DNA of 64,000 nucleotides from Enhygromyxa salina. Its GTDB lineage: Bacteria; Myxococcota_A; Polyangia; Nannocystales; Nannocystaceae. The stretch is taken from NCBI RefSeq assembly GCF_002994635.1, contig NZ_PVNL01000030.1, positions 248,001 to 312,000 of the forward strand. The letters are read 5' to 3'. Below, piece by piece: positions 44,250-52,840 of the stretch. The position numbers and the translations under genes are program-made. Each line of letters starts with the position of its first letter. Position 1 is the first letter of the stretch. Under the pieces are notes generated by a model. The model was not told the DNA's origin and made no database searches. It saw only the letters and a list, made by a program, of their open reading frames with translations.

Positions 44250-47015
44250 GTCGCGCTCGGCCAGCCACGCTTCAACCCCCGCGAGCCGCTTGGCCGCGCC
44301 CGCGCCCGCGTAGCTCGTGACAGCGAGCAGCGCGAGGGCGTGCGCGCGCGTCCGCTGCTCGCGGGTGCCCGCGTCCCACAGCGCTCGCGCCAGCGTGAAG
44401 CGAATGTCCGGGAGCGCCAGCGGATCGCCCCCGAAGCTGTCATATAGGGCGAGCGCTCGCTCGAGCTCGGGGATCGCTTCCGCCGGGCGACCGAGACCCA
44501 GGAGATCCTTGCCGATCTCGGTCTGGACCAAGATCAGCGAAGGGTGCTCGAGGCCGACCGAAGCCGCGATGATCTCGCGCGCTCGCAGTTGCTGCTCGAG
44601 GCCGCGCTCGAACGCCCCCTCGTTGCGCGCGACCTCACCGAGGTTGGCGATCAGCGCGGCCATCTGCGGGTGATCGGGGCCCACGAGCTCGACGAGCAGG
44701 ACCTGGGCCTGCTCGTAGTACGCGCGCGCCTGTGCGTAGTCGCCCTGCAGCAGCGCGGCGCTGCCAAGGCTGTCGAGCGTGCGCGAGACCTGAAACGACT
44801 CGGGGCCCATCGCTCGCTCGAAGATGACTCGCGCCTGCTCGAGCTTCTCGCGCGCCTGCACATAGTCGCCGGTCCGAAACGCGACGATGCCCAGGTTGGC
44901 GAGGGTGTTGGCGACGTTGGGGTGCGCCGAGCCAAGCGCGGGCTCCAGGATCGCTAGCGCCTGCTCGAGCAGCTCGCGGGCGCGCTCGAACTCGCCGGCG
45001 TTCAGCGACACGGCGCCTGCCTGGGCCAGCACCAGCGAGACCTTGATGTGCTCGGGACCGTAGGTTCGCTCGGTCAGCACCCGGGCCTCGTCGATCGACG
45101 CGAGAGACTCGGCGTAGCGCCCCAGGTTCTTCTGCAGCGTGGCCACGTGCAGCAGGTAGCGGGCCCACGCGCTGTCGGTCCCGAGCAGCTCGGACAGGGC
45201 CCGGGCGACCGCGGCCCAGCGCTCGGCGTCGGGGAGCCGCTTGAGGGACTGGCCAGCCACGTCGGTCAGCTCGATCGCGGCGTCCGTGGCCTCGGCGAGC
45301 ATCTGCTGGCCCAGGGCCGCGTCGTACGCTCGCGTGAGCGTGGCGAGGGCCTGTTCATAGTGGCCAAGCCGATCGTCGACGACACCCTGCTCGAGCCAGG
45401 CCTGGATCAGCAGCGGCTCGTAGTCCAGCGAGGTGGCCGCCTCGACCAGCGCGTTGACCATGGACCCCGCCTCGTCATAGTTGGCGAGCGAGATCTTGGC
45501 GCGGATCTGGTGGAGCTCGGTCTCGAGCGCGTCGACCTGCGCGGCCACGGCCGGATCCTCGGGCGGCCGCCGACCTGTCGCCAGCGCCTCCGCGTCGGCG
45601 CACGGGGCCAGCGAGGGCAGATCCATGACGGCTTGGGTGGCTCGCTCGACCGCGGCGATCTCGGCGGCCGCGACCTCGGCGACGAGGGCGTCGACCCGAG
45701 CGAGGCGCTCATCGAGGCAGGCGATCTTGCGATCGAGCAGCTCGCCCGACTGCGTGCCCGCCCGCGTGGCCTCGCAGGCCTCCACGCGCGCCGCCACCCA
45801 TGCGCTGGTGTAGGCGTCGAGCCCGGCGGTGACCCGCTGCGAGGTCTGGTTCGCGTAGCTCAGCTGGGTTGCGAGGATCGCCTCGTCGACCTCGATGCGC
45901 CGCGTCACGTCCCACACCCCGCGCAGCTCCACGTCCATGTTGGCGCAGGGCTTGGGATCGGTCGGCGGCTCGCCGCGCTGCAGCACCCCGCCAAGCCAGA
46001 CCGCGCTGGCCAGCGCGACGAGCATCGCGCCCCCCAGCCCCGCCCGTCGGTAGCGCTGGCCGGGATCACGGGCGAGCGCGTCGAGCAGGGCTCGCATCGA
46101 GGGGTGGCGCTGGGCAGGGTCGACCGCGAGGCCTCGGGTGACGACCTTGGCGATCCAGCCTGGGACCTTGGCGGTCGGCGGCGGGGGCTGAAGCTCGCCG
46201 CGCAGCACGGCCCGCGCGAGATCTTGGTAGCTGTCACCAACGAAGGGCCGGCGGCCATAGAGCGCCTCATACAGCGCGACGCAGAACTCGAACTGATCAC
46301 TGTGGGCGCCCGCGAGCTTGCCCTCGAACTGCTCGGGCGCCATGTAGGCCGGGGTCCCGACCTGGGTGCCCGTCTTCGTGAGCGCGAGGCTGAAGCTGTC
46401 GGAGCGGGAGCTCGGGTGCTCGCGCCCAGGCTCGTCGAAGGTCTGCTCATCACCACGACGCGCGAGCCCAAAGTCCATGACGCGGACCCGGCCATCGTCG
46501 CCGAGCATGACGTTCTCGGGCTTGAAGTCGCGATGGATCAGGCCGACCTCGTGCGCGGCGGCGAGGCCCTCGCCGGCCGCAGCGAACACGCGCAGGACCT
46601 CCGGCCACGGCCGCGGGGTGTCGCCGCTGATCCACTCGCGCAGGGTCTGTCCGCGGACGAACTCCATGGCCACGAACACCCGACCCTCGTGCACGCCGAC
46701 GTCGTGAACGGTGACGACGTTGACGTGGTTGAGCCGGGCGAGCGCCTGGGCCTCGCGGCGCAGCCGCTCGCGTGACTCGTGGGCCTTGCCCGCGTGCTTG
46801 AGCAGCTTGAGCGCAGCCTTGCGGTCGAGCTCGGGGTCGTAGGCCGCGAGCACGATCCCCATCGCGCCCGCGCCGAGCACCGAGAGCACCACGAATCGAC
46901 CGATGCGATCGCCGATCTCACACCCACTCTCGCTCGCGGGGCTGGCTCGCTCTCGATCCGAGACGCGCGTCTCGAGCAGATCCCCGCGCTCGGACTCAGT
47001 CGACCCGGGTGTCAC
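44220..47015 (-). CDS. Membrane Ser/Thr kinase with C-terminal TPR array
   Basis: The start is GTG 47015, after which the sequence looks like a kinase N-terminus; the upstream open frame is Arg/Ala-rich and not kinase-like. The 931-residue protein has Gly-loop LGAGAMGIVLAAY, Lys in AALKLLKHAG, HRDFKPEN, MDFGLARR and GTPAYMAPEQF. A single membrane helix (LGGAMLVALASAVWLGGVL) separates the kinase from TPR repeats (about 600-900). The family phosphorylates Ser/Thr targets. It shares SDQFEFCVALYEALYGRRPF with the kinase at 7721-10777, so the two are paralogues; this one has a normal-length activation loop. It diverges from the acyl-chain operon, which it might regulate. Confidence 0.93.
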   Translation of the reverse strand: MTPGSTESERGDLLETRVSDRERASPASESGCEIGDRIGRFVVLSVLGAGAMGIVLAAYDPELDRKAALKLLKHAGKAHESRERLRREAQALARLNHVNVVTVHDVGVHEGRVFVAMEFVRGQTLREWISGDTPRPWPEVLRVFAAAGEGLAAAHEVGLIHRDFKPENVMLGDDGRVRVMDFGLARRGDEQTFDEPGREHPSSRSDSFSLALTKTGTQVGTPAYMAPEQFEGKLAGAHSDQFEFCVALYEALYGRRPFVGDSYQDLARAVLRGELQPPPPTAKVPGWIAKVVTRGLAVDPAQRHPSMRALLDALARDPGQRYRRAGLGGAMLVALASAVWLGGVLQRGEPPTDPKPCANMDVELRGVWDVTRRIEVDEAILATQLSYANQTSQRVTAGLDAYTSAWVAARVEACEATRAGTQSGELLDRKIACLDERLARVDALVAEVAAAEIAAVERATQAVMDLPSLAPCADAEALATGRRPPEDPAVAAQVDALETELHQIRAKISLANYDEAGSMVNALVEAATSLDYEPLLIQAWLEQGVVDDRLGHYEQALATLTRAYDAALGQQMLAEATDAAIELTDVAGQSLKRLPDAERWAAVARALSELLGTDSAWARYLLHVATLQKNLGRYAESLASIDEARVLTERTYGPEHIKVSLVLAQAGAVSLNAGEFERARELLEQALAILEPALGSAHPNVANTLANLGIVAFRTGDYVQAREKLEQARVIFERAMGPESFQVSRTLDSLGSAALLQGDYAQARAYYEQAQVLLVELVGPDHPQMAALIANLGEVARNEGAFERGLEQQLRAREIIAASVGLEHPSLILVQTEIGKDLLGLGRPAEAIPELERALALYDSFGGDPLALPDIRFTLARALWDAGTREQRTRAHALALLAVTSYAGAGAAKRLAGVEAWLAERDSPTAEVARR

Positions 47016-47181
47016 GAACCAAGGGTAACCCGCGGCGCAGCGGCGCGGTCGAGCGGCTCGCGGCCGACGGCTGACCCGCGATGTCGAGCTGGCACGGTGG
47101 GCCGTCGACGAGCGGACGGGGCGGGCGCGCGGTCGATCGCGTCGGGCAGGCGCTTGCATGGCGGCCGCACGTCCGGCCATC

Positions 47182-47487
47182 ATGACACCCGTGACGGAGC
47201 CCGATCTCGCCGCCTACGTCGCCAGCCGCGAGCAGCTGCTCGACCAGCTGCGCGACGTGCTGCTCGAGGATCTGCGCCTCGCGATCCCGCGCGAGCAGAT
47301 CGAGCCCGACACGCCGCTGTTCGGGACCGGGCTGGCGCTCGACTCGATCGACGCCGTCGATCTGATCGTCGGGATCGAGCGTCGCACGGGCGTGCGGATC
47401 AGCGACGACCAGGCCGGCCGACTCGGGCTGCGCAGCGTGAACATGGCGATCAACTACCTGCTCGCCGCCAAGCGGGAGGCCGCCTGA
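47182..47487 (+). CDS. Acyl carrier protein
   Basis: A 101-residue protein from ATG 47182 (GTG 47191 also possible). It contains the phosphopantetheine site LALDSIDAVDL with Ser55 and the helix-II/III pattern GIERRTGVRISDDQAGRLGLRSV of ACPs. As holo-ACP it would carry the growing chain for the enzymes encoded by the next five genes. It is the first gene of the operon, separated from the divergent kinase by about 166 bases. No phosphopantetheinyl transferase is in view. Confidence 0.9.
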   Translation: MTPVTEPDLAAYVASREQLLDQLRDVLLEDLRLAIPREQIEPDTPLFGTGLALDSIDAVDLIVGIERRTGVRISDDQAGRLGLRSVNMAINYLLAAKREAA

Positions 47488-47531
47488 GCGGGCCCGACCA
47501 GGCCGCCCAGCTGTGGGCGCTGCGGACCGGC

Positions 47532-48629
47532 GTGGTCTCGCATCGGCGTCGGCCTGCGATGGGCTGGGTCCGGGGCGAGCACGCCTACGAGGTCGTCGAG
47601 GCCCTATGTCCGCGGGACTTGTTCGTTCGCAGCGGGCGGGTGTTGCATGCGTTGGTGCTCGACGAGGCCGGCGGGATCGAGGCCGACCTGCTGGTGTGTC
47701 CGCGCGACCAGGCGTTCTTGTTGATCGCCGATGGGCTCGACGACGCCGGGCTGCTCGCGCGGCTGCAGGCGCACGCGCCAGCGGGTGCCCAGTTCGAGCT
47801 CGAGGCCGTCCCGGCTGACCGTACGCTATTTGGGCTGAGTGGCCCGTACGCGTGGGAGCTGATCGCGGCGCTGCTGGGGCCCGAGCTCTCGACCCTGCGC
47901 TACCTCAGCTGCATCGCGCTGCCGGAGCTGGCCGACGCGGGCGAGCTCGCGCTGTGCCTGCGGGTCGGCAGCACGGGTGAGTATGGCTACGAGCTGCTGC
48001 TGCCGCCGAGCAGCTTGGCGCAGCTCGAGGCCAAGCTGGTCGAGCTCGGGCCGCGCTTTGATCTGTGCGAGGTCGACCAGGCCGTGCTCGACCGCGCGGC
48101 GCTCGAGAACGGATTCTTCTGTCCGCGCCACCGCGGGGTGCTGGGGCGCTCGCCGCTGCAGCTCGCCCTGCAGTGGCGCGTGGCCTTCGATCTCGACTAC
48201 CGCGGGGTCGAGGGGCTGCGAGCGGCGCGAGATCGCGGCGTGAACAGACGGCTCAGCTGGATGATCGGCCGGCTCGAAGCCGGCGCCGCGACCCTGGGGC
48301 CGCTGCGGCGCGAGGGTGCGGAGGTCGGTGAGCTGCTCGAAGGTTTCGTCAGTCCGGTGTTGGGCTGCTTCGTGGGCATCGCGTTGGTGGACGGCGAGCT
48401 GGCGCACCCGTGGATCGCCGAGTTCCACGACGCCGCTGGTCACGAGCTGCAGACAGCGGCGCCGCCGTTGCTGCAAAACCGCAGCCTGTTCGTCGATCCC
48501 AAAAAGCACACTTACGCGTTTCGGGCCGAGGACCGCGGCGAGTTTCCGCCGATCGTGCCGGGCGGCGCGGTGGACCGGGAGCCCCGGGAGCCCCGGGAGC
48601 CAGCGCCAGCGGGGGCCCCAGGATCGTGA
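47532..48629 (+). CDS. GcvT/YgfZ-fold folate-binding protein in an acyl-chain operon
   Basis: I list GTG 47532; a CTG at 47484 overlapping the ACP stop (CTGA) would include LWALRTG, which aligns with family N-termini, and may be the real start. The protein (365 residues from GTG) shows the GcvT pattern: GRVLHALVLDEAGGIEADLLV, FGLSGPYAWELIA, the RVGSTGEYGYELLLP motif matching the R-x-G-YTGE-x-GYE segment of aminomethyltransferases, then DRAALENGF and EGFVSPVLGCFVGIALV. The tail has three REP units from a 9-bp repeat. In the glycine system this fold transfers a C1 unit to tetrahydrofolate; here it stands beside ACP and FAS-type enzymes with no GcvH or GcvP, so a tailoring or regulatory role is more likely. 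Confidence 0.75.
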   Translation: MVSHRRRPAMGWVRGEHAYEVVEALCPRDLFVRSGRVLHALVLDEAGGIEADLLVCPRDQAFLLIADGLDDAGLLARLQAHAPAGAQFELEAVPADRTLFGLSGPYAWELIAALLGPELSTLRYLSCIALPELADAGELALCLRVGSTGEYGYELLLPPSSLAQLEAKLVELGPRFDLCEVDQAVLDRAALENGFFCPRHRGVLGRSPLQLALQWRVAFDLDYRGVEGLRAARDRGVNRRLSWMIGRLEAGAATLGPLRREGAEVGELLEGFVSPVLGCFVGIALVDGELAHPWIAEFHDAAGHELQTAAPPLLQNRSLFVDPKKHTYAFRAEDRGEFPPIVPGGAVDREPREPREPAPAGAPGS

Positions 48630-49366
48630 GCGATCCGCGGACGGTGCTGGTGACCGGGGCCTCGCGCGGGCTGGGGCGGGCGATCGCGCTGCGCCAGGCG
48701 GCGGCCGGGGATCGTGTGGTGATTGGCTTTCGTCGCCGTGAAGATCAGGCGCGCGCCGTGCTCGACGAGATCGAGGCCGCCGGCGGCCACGGCTTGCTGG
48801 CCCGCTTCGACCTGCGCGACGCGGCCTCGGTCACCGCCTCGCTCGACGCCCTGCGCGCTCGCTGCGGCCCGATCACCGCGCTGGTCAACAACGCCGCGGT
48901 CCCCGACGAGGGCATGTTCGCGATGATCCCGGCCGAGCGCGTGGACGAGGTGCTCGAGGTCGGACTTCAGGGCGCGCTTCGCTGCACCCGCGCGCTCGCC
49001 CGCGACATGTTGGTCGTCGGCGGCGGGGCGATCGTCAACATCAGCTCGGTGATCACCCGGCGCGGCCAGCCTGGGCAGGTCGCGTACGCGACCAGCAAGG
49101 GCGCGATCGAGGCGTTCACCCGCGCGCTGGCGATCGAGGTCGGGCCCAAGCAGGTCCGGGTCAACGCCGTGATCGCCGGGGTGTTCGACGCGGGCATGGC
49201 CCAGGCCCAGCCGCGCGAGACGATCGAGCGCTGGAAGCAGGCGATCCCGCTGGCCAGGATCGGGCGCGCCGAAGAGCTGGCCGAGGCCGTCGCGTGGCTG
49301 CTCTCGCCCGCGGCCAGCTACGTGACCGGGGCCGCGCTGGTCGTCGATGGGGGGCTGTCGCTGTGA
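48626..49366 (+). CDS. FabG-type 3-oxoacyl-ACP reductase (SDR)
   Basis: A 246-residue short-chain dehydrogenase starting at GTG 48626 (overlap GTGA). It has TGASRGLGRAIAL for NADP(H) binding, NNAA, the catalytic Ser141 in NISSV, Tyr154 and Lys158 in YATSK, and the C-terminal VTGAALVVDGG of FabG. It should reduce the beta-keto group on ACP-bound chains made by the KS encoded downstream. Confidence 0.93.
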   Translation: MSDPRTVLVTGASRGLGRAIALRQAAAGDRVVIGFRRREDQARAVLDEIEAAGGHGLLARFDLRDAASVTASLDALRARCGPITALVNNAAVPDEGMFAMIPAERVDEVLEVGLQGALRCTRALARDMLVVGGGAIVNISSVITRRGQPGQVAYATSKGAIEAFTRALAIEVGPKQVRVNAVIAGVFDAGMAQAQPRETIERWKQAIPLARIGRAEELAEAVAWLLSPAASYVTGAALVVDGGLSL

Positions 49367-50316
49367 TCGCCATGCTGTTTCCTGGCCACGCCTCGGAGGC
49401 GCAGGGCATGGGGCTCGAGCTGGCTGCGGTCGATCCTCGGGCGGCGGCGCTGCTGCAGCTCGCGGGCGAGCAGGGCGGGTTCTCGGCTGCGAAGGTGCTG
49501 CGGCGGGGCGGCGAGGCGCTGGCGGACACGCGGGTGCTGCAGCCGCTGATGACCGCGGTCGCGCTGGGCGTCAGTCAGGCGCTGGCGCGGGTGGGGGTTC
49601 GGCCACGCTGGGCGCTCGGCCACTCGCTCGGGGAGCTCGCGGCGTTCTCGGCGCTCGGCGGTGTCGACCCGGCGCGGGCGATCGCGCTGGCGGCCCGGCG
49701 CGGGCAATTGATGGGGGCGCTCGCGGTCGGCCAGGACGGAGCGATGCTCGCGTTACCGAAGCTGAGCGCGGCGGCGCTCGAGTCGGCGCTGGCGCTTGGG
49801 CGCGCGCACGGGGTCGTCGATGTGGCGCTCCACAACGCGCCCCAGCACTGGGTGCTCAGCGGAGATCGAGCGGCGTTGCTCGAGATCGGCGATCGCGTGG
49901 GCGGGAGCCTGGTAGCGACCAGCGGGGCGTGGCACTGCGCCCACATGCGGGGTGCGTGCGCGGGGTACCGGGCGGCCTTGCAGGCGCACGGTGAGTTTGG
50001 GTCCACGCCTGGGTTGATCCTCAATCACGACGGCGCCGCGCTCGGCGAGCGTGGTCGCGGTGAGCTGATCGACGCGTTGGTCGGGCAGCTCGACGGCGCC
50101 GTGCAATTCGCCGCGGGCATGGCCACGCTCGCCGGCCTCGGCGTTCGCGAGCTGATCCTCGCGGGCCCGGCCAAGCTGCTGCGCCTGCTCGTGCGCGAGA
50201 ATTTTGGCGTGCGGGACACCCACGAATTGCCGCTGCGACTGCACGTCGCCGAGCGACCCGCGGACATCGAGGCGATCGGACGTCTGATCGGCACGGCCCG
50301 CGCGGAGGCTTCGTGA
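49363..50316 (+). CDS. FabD-like malonyl/acyl-CoA:ACP acyltransferase
   Basis: A 317-residue protein starting at GTG 49363 (GTGA overlap). It has the acyltransferase elbow LGHSLGELAAFSAL with Ser88 and a late His in SGAWHCAHM, replacing the usual PFHS; LFPGHASEAQGMG matches the N-terminal FPGQGSQ motif with His for Gln. It likely loads an extender unit onto the ACP. The altered N-terminal and His segments may mean unusual substrate selection. Confidence 0.85.
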   Translation: MIAMLFPGHASEAQGMGLELAAVDPRAAALLQLAGEQGGFSAAKVLRRGGEALADTRVLQPLMTAVALGVSQALARVGVRPRWALGHSLGELAAFSALGGVDPARAIALAARRGQLMGALAVGQDGAMLALPKLSAAALESALALGRAHGVVDVALHNAPQHWVLSGDRAALLEIGDRVGGSLVATSGAWHCAHMRGACAGYRAALQAHGEFGSTPGLILNHDGAALGERGRGELIDALVGQLDGAVQFAAGMATLAGLGVRELILAGPAKLLRLLVRENFGVRDTHELPLRLHVAERPADIEAIGRLIGTARAEAS

Positions 50317-50846
50317 CGCGGCCGGCCACGATCGTGTTGGCGTGGGGCCCCGCGGAGATCGAGCGCCTGCTGCCCCATCGCGCGCCGCTGTTGCTCGTCG
50401 ATCGGGTCGATCAATTCGTCCCGGGTCCGCGCCCGCGGCTGCGCGCGGGGTTGAGCGTCGACGGGGCCGAGCCGGTGTTTCGCGCCCACTTTCCAGGCCG
50501 GCCGATCTGGCCCGGCGCGTACCTGCTCGAAGGTCTCGCGCAGGCGGCTGGGTTGCTGCTCGGGCTGGATCAGATGTTCGCGACCCACGGGGCCGACGGC
50601 GTGCGCAGCTTCGCCGAGCCTGGCTCGCTCGCCGCGACCAACTTCAGCGCGGGCGGCCTGCTGGCCCGGGCCGAGGTCGCGTTTCTCGAGCCCGTTGCGC
50701 CGCCAGCGAAGCTGGTCTACGAGCTGCGCCGCCGCGGCGGGGCCGATCGGATCGAGCGGGTCGACGGTCGGGTCGAGGTTGAAGGCCACGCGGTCGCCGA
50801 GGGCTCGCTCGTGATCGCGCTGGCCGACGCGCACGGGGTCCGGTGA
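50313..50846 (+). CDS. FabZ-like hotdog 3-hydroxyacyl-ACP dehydratase
   Basis: A 177-residue protein starting at GTG 50313 (GTGA overlap). LLPHRAPLLLVDRVD and FRAHFPGRPIWPGAYLLEGLAQ match FabZ. The catalytic pair is His59 and Glu73, with the same 14-residue spacing as in FabZ. It should remove water from the hydroxyacyl-ACP made by the reductase. With no enoyl reductase in the operon, double bonds would be kept. Confidence 0.9.
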   Translation: MTRPATIVLAWGPAEIERLLPHRAPLLLVDRVDQFVPGPRPRLRAGLSVDGAEPVFRAHFPGRPIWPGAYLLEGLAQAAGLLLGLDQMFATHGADGVRSFAEPGSLAATNFSAGGLLARAEVAFLEPVAPPAKLVYELRRRGGADRIERVDGRVEVEGHAVAEGSLVIALADAHGVR

Positions 50847-52840
50847 TCGCCTCACAGCCGCTGGCGATCACCGGCTTTGGCATGATCAGCGCCGCCGGGA
50901 TCAATGACGACGAGGCGCTCGCCCAGCTGCTGCGCGCGGGTGGGACAGCGCTGGCTCAGCGCGCCAGGATCGAGCGGCCGCCACCTCGCTGGACCGGCAC
51001 GGTCCCCGAGCGACTCGACCTCGACATGGGTGAGCTCGCCGACGGTGTCGCGCAGCGGCTGTGCGTCGACTGGGGGATCCGAGCCGGTCACACGGCGCTC
51101 GCCCGGGCCGGCGTCGAGCAGCCGGCTGCGCTCGGGTTGGTGCTGGCTAGCAACCTCGAAGATCACCCGCGCACGCTCGCCGAGCTGGCGGTCGAGATCG
51201 CCGCCGCGCTGGGTGTCCACGGGCCGCGGCTGGTGACCTCGATGGCCTGCGCCTCGTCGCTCGCCGCGCTGAGCTTGGCGCGATCGCTGCTCGCCAACGC
51301 CGACGTGGATGCCGTGTTGGTGATCGGCTCGGACGTGCTCACGCCCCGGGTGATCGCCGCTTTCGACCGGCTCGCGCTGCTGTGCGAGCAGCCGTGCGCG
51401 CCGTTCTCGACCCGCGTCGGCATCTCGCTGGGGGAAGGCGCGGCCGCGTTCGTGCTCGAGCGCGCGAGCTCGCGAGCGCTTGGGACTGGTCAGGCCAAGG
51501 TCATCGCCAGCGTGCTCGCCGAGGGCCTCGCCGCCGACGCCCACCACCCGACCTCGCCCGAGCCCAACGGCGCTGGGACCCGCGCGGCCATGCACGCAGC
51601 GCTGACCCAGGCCGGTCTCGGCCCGCGCGACGTGCAGATGATCCTGGCCCACGGCACCGGGACAATCGCGAATGACGCTGCCGAGCTGTGTGGGCTCGCG
51701 CGCGCGGGGCTGTCGGCAACGGACACGCCGATCGTCGCGCTCAAGAGCGTGTTCGGTCATGCGCAGGGGGCCGCGGGCGCGGTCGAGCTCGCGGCGATGC
51801 TGGTCGCCTGGGCCAGCGAGATTACACCGGTCACCGCGAACTTCGAGAGCCTGCGCGCGGGTGCGTCGTGGCAGGTGTCGCGGCCCGGTCGTTCACGTCC
51901 GCCAGTGCCCGAGCGGGTCGTGCTGAGCAGCGCTGGGTTTGGGGGCACGAGCGCGGCGGTGATCGTCGCGCGTGGTCACGCGGCGTCGCGGGCCGTCGAG
52001 GAGCTCCCGCCGATCTACATTCAGCGGTGGGCCAGCGCCGGCTGGGACCCCTCCGACGATGCGATCAACTGGCGCCGAGCGGTCCGCGGCGTCGATCTTC
52101 GCGGTGTCGATCCATCGACGCGGCTGCTGACGCTCGCCGTGGATCGTGCGCTGCAGCGCAGCCGCGACGCCGACACCGGGTTGATCGTCGCCCAGGCCCG
52201 CAGCAGCGCGGCCGCGGTCGCGCGCCTGCGAGACGAGATCCAACAGCACGGGCTCGAGCACGTCGCTGGCTCCGCGCTCGCCGAGCCGCTCACGATCATG
52301 CCGGCTGGTGGCTGCACGCGGATCATCGGGCTGCGCGGTCCTTTTGGCCTGTGCGTGGCGGATCAGTGCGGGCAGCTGCTGGCGTTGAGCTGGGCAGCCG
52401 ATCAACTCCGCCGCAGCGACTGCTCGCGCATGATCGCGGCGGTGCTCGATGAGCGCGTCGGCGAGCCAGCCGACGGCGCGGCCGCGCTCGTGCTCGCGCG
52501 CGCGGGGGAGATCCGCCTGGCAGGCTGGGCGATCCTCGGCCACGGGCGAGGCGACGAGGCGCTCACGCGCGCGTGCGAACGAGCCGGCCTCGCGCGCGCC
52601 GAGCTCGAACAGACCGTTCAGATCGGGCCCGGGATATCGATCCCGATCGCCGAGGGCGCGCGCGCGGTCATGCGTGCATGTGAGTCGCTCGAGCCAGGCG
52701 CGAGCGTGGCCTTGGTCGTCGACGAGCCCGCGCGCGCTGCGATCGCGATCGTGCTGATCCGCGAGACCGAGCTCAGGCCGCCAGCACGATCACCCGATCA
52801 GCCGGCGTCAGCCGCAGACGGGCGGTCTTGCGCGGGTTGA
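50843..52840 (+). CDS. KS-CLF fusion: beta-ketoacyl synthase with degenerate second thiolase domain
   Basis: The 665-residue product starts at GTG 50843 (GTGA overlap). The first half (about 1-380) is a complete KS with Cys136 in SMACASSL, His270 in HGTGTIAND and His306 in VFGHAQGAAG. The second half (about 390-640) is a thiolase-like domain without those residues: PAGGCTRIIGLRGPFGL replaces the Cys region, and IAPLV-type segments are weak. Fused chain-length-factor-like partners are unusual because KS and CLF are normally separate. Products would be condensed acyl chains. The C-terminal 23 codons overlap the convergent ion-channel gene by 68 bases. Confidence 0.85.
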   Translation: MIASQPLAITGFGMISAAGINDDEALAQLLRAGGTALAQRARIERPPPRWTGTVPERLDLDMGELADGVAQRLCVDWGIRAGHTALARAGVEQPAALGLVLASNLEDHPRTLAELAVEIAAALGVHGPRLVTSMACASSLAALSLARSLLANADVDAVLVIGSDVLTPRVIAAFDRLALLCEQPCAPFSTRVGISLGEGAAAFVLERASSRALGTGQAKVIASVLAEGLAADAHHPTSPEPNGAGTRAAMHAALTQAGLGPRDVQMILAHGTGTIANDAAELCGLARAGLSATDTPIVALKSVFGHAQGAAGAVELAAMLVAWASEITPVTANFESLRAGASWQVSRPGRSRPPVPERVVLSSAGFGGTSAAVIVARGHAASRAVEELPPIYIQRWASAGWDPSDDAINWRRAVRGVDLRGVDPSTRLLTLAVDRALQRSRDADTGLIVAQARSSAAAVARLRDEIQQHGLEHVAGSALAEPLTIMPAGGCTRIIGLRGPFGLCVADQCGQLLALSWAADQLRRSDCSRMIAAVLDERVGEPADGAAALVLARAGEIRLAGWAILGHGRGDEALTRACERAGLARAELEQTVQIGPGISIPIAEGARAVMRACESLEPGASVALVVDEPARAAIAIVLIRETELRPPARSPDQPASAADGRSCAG

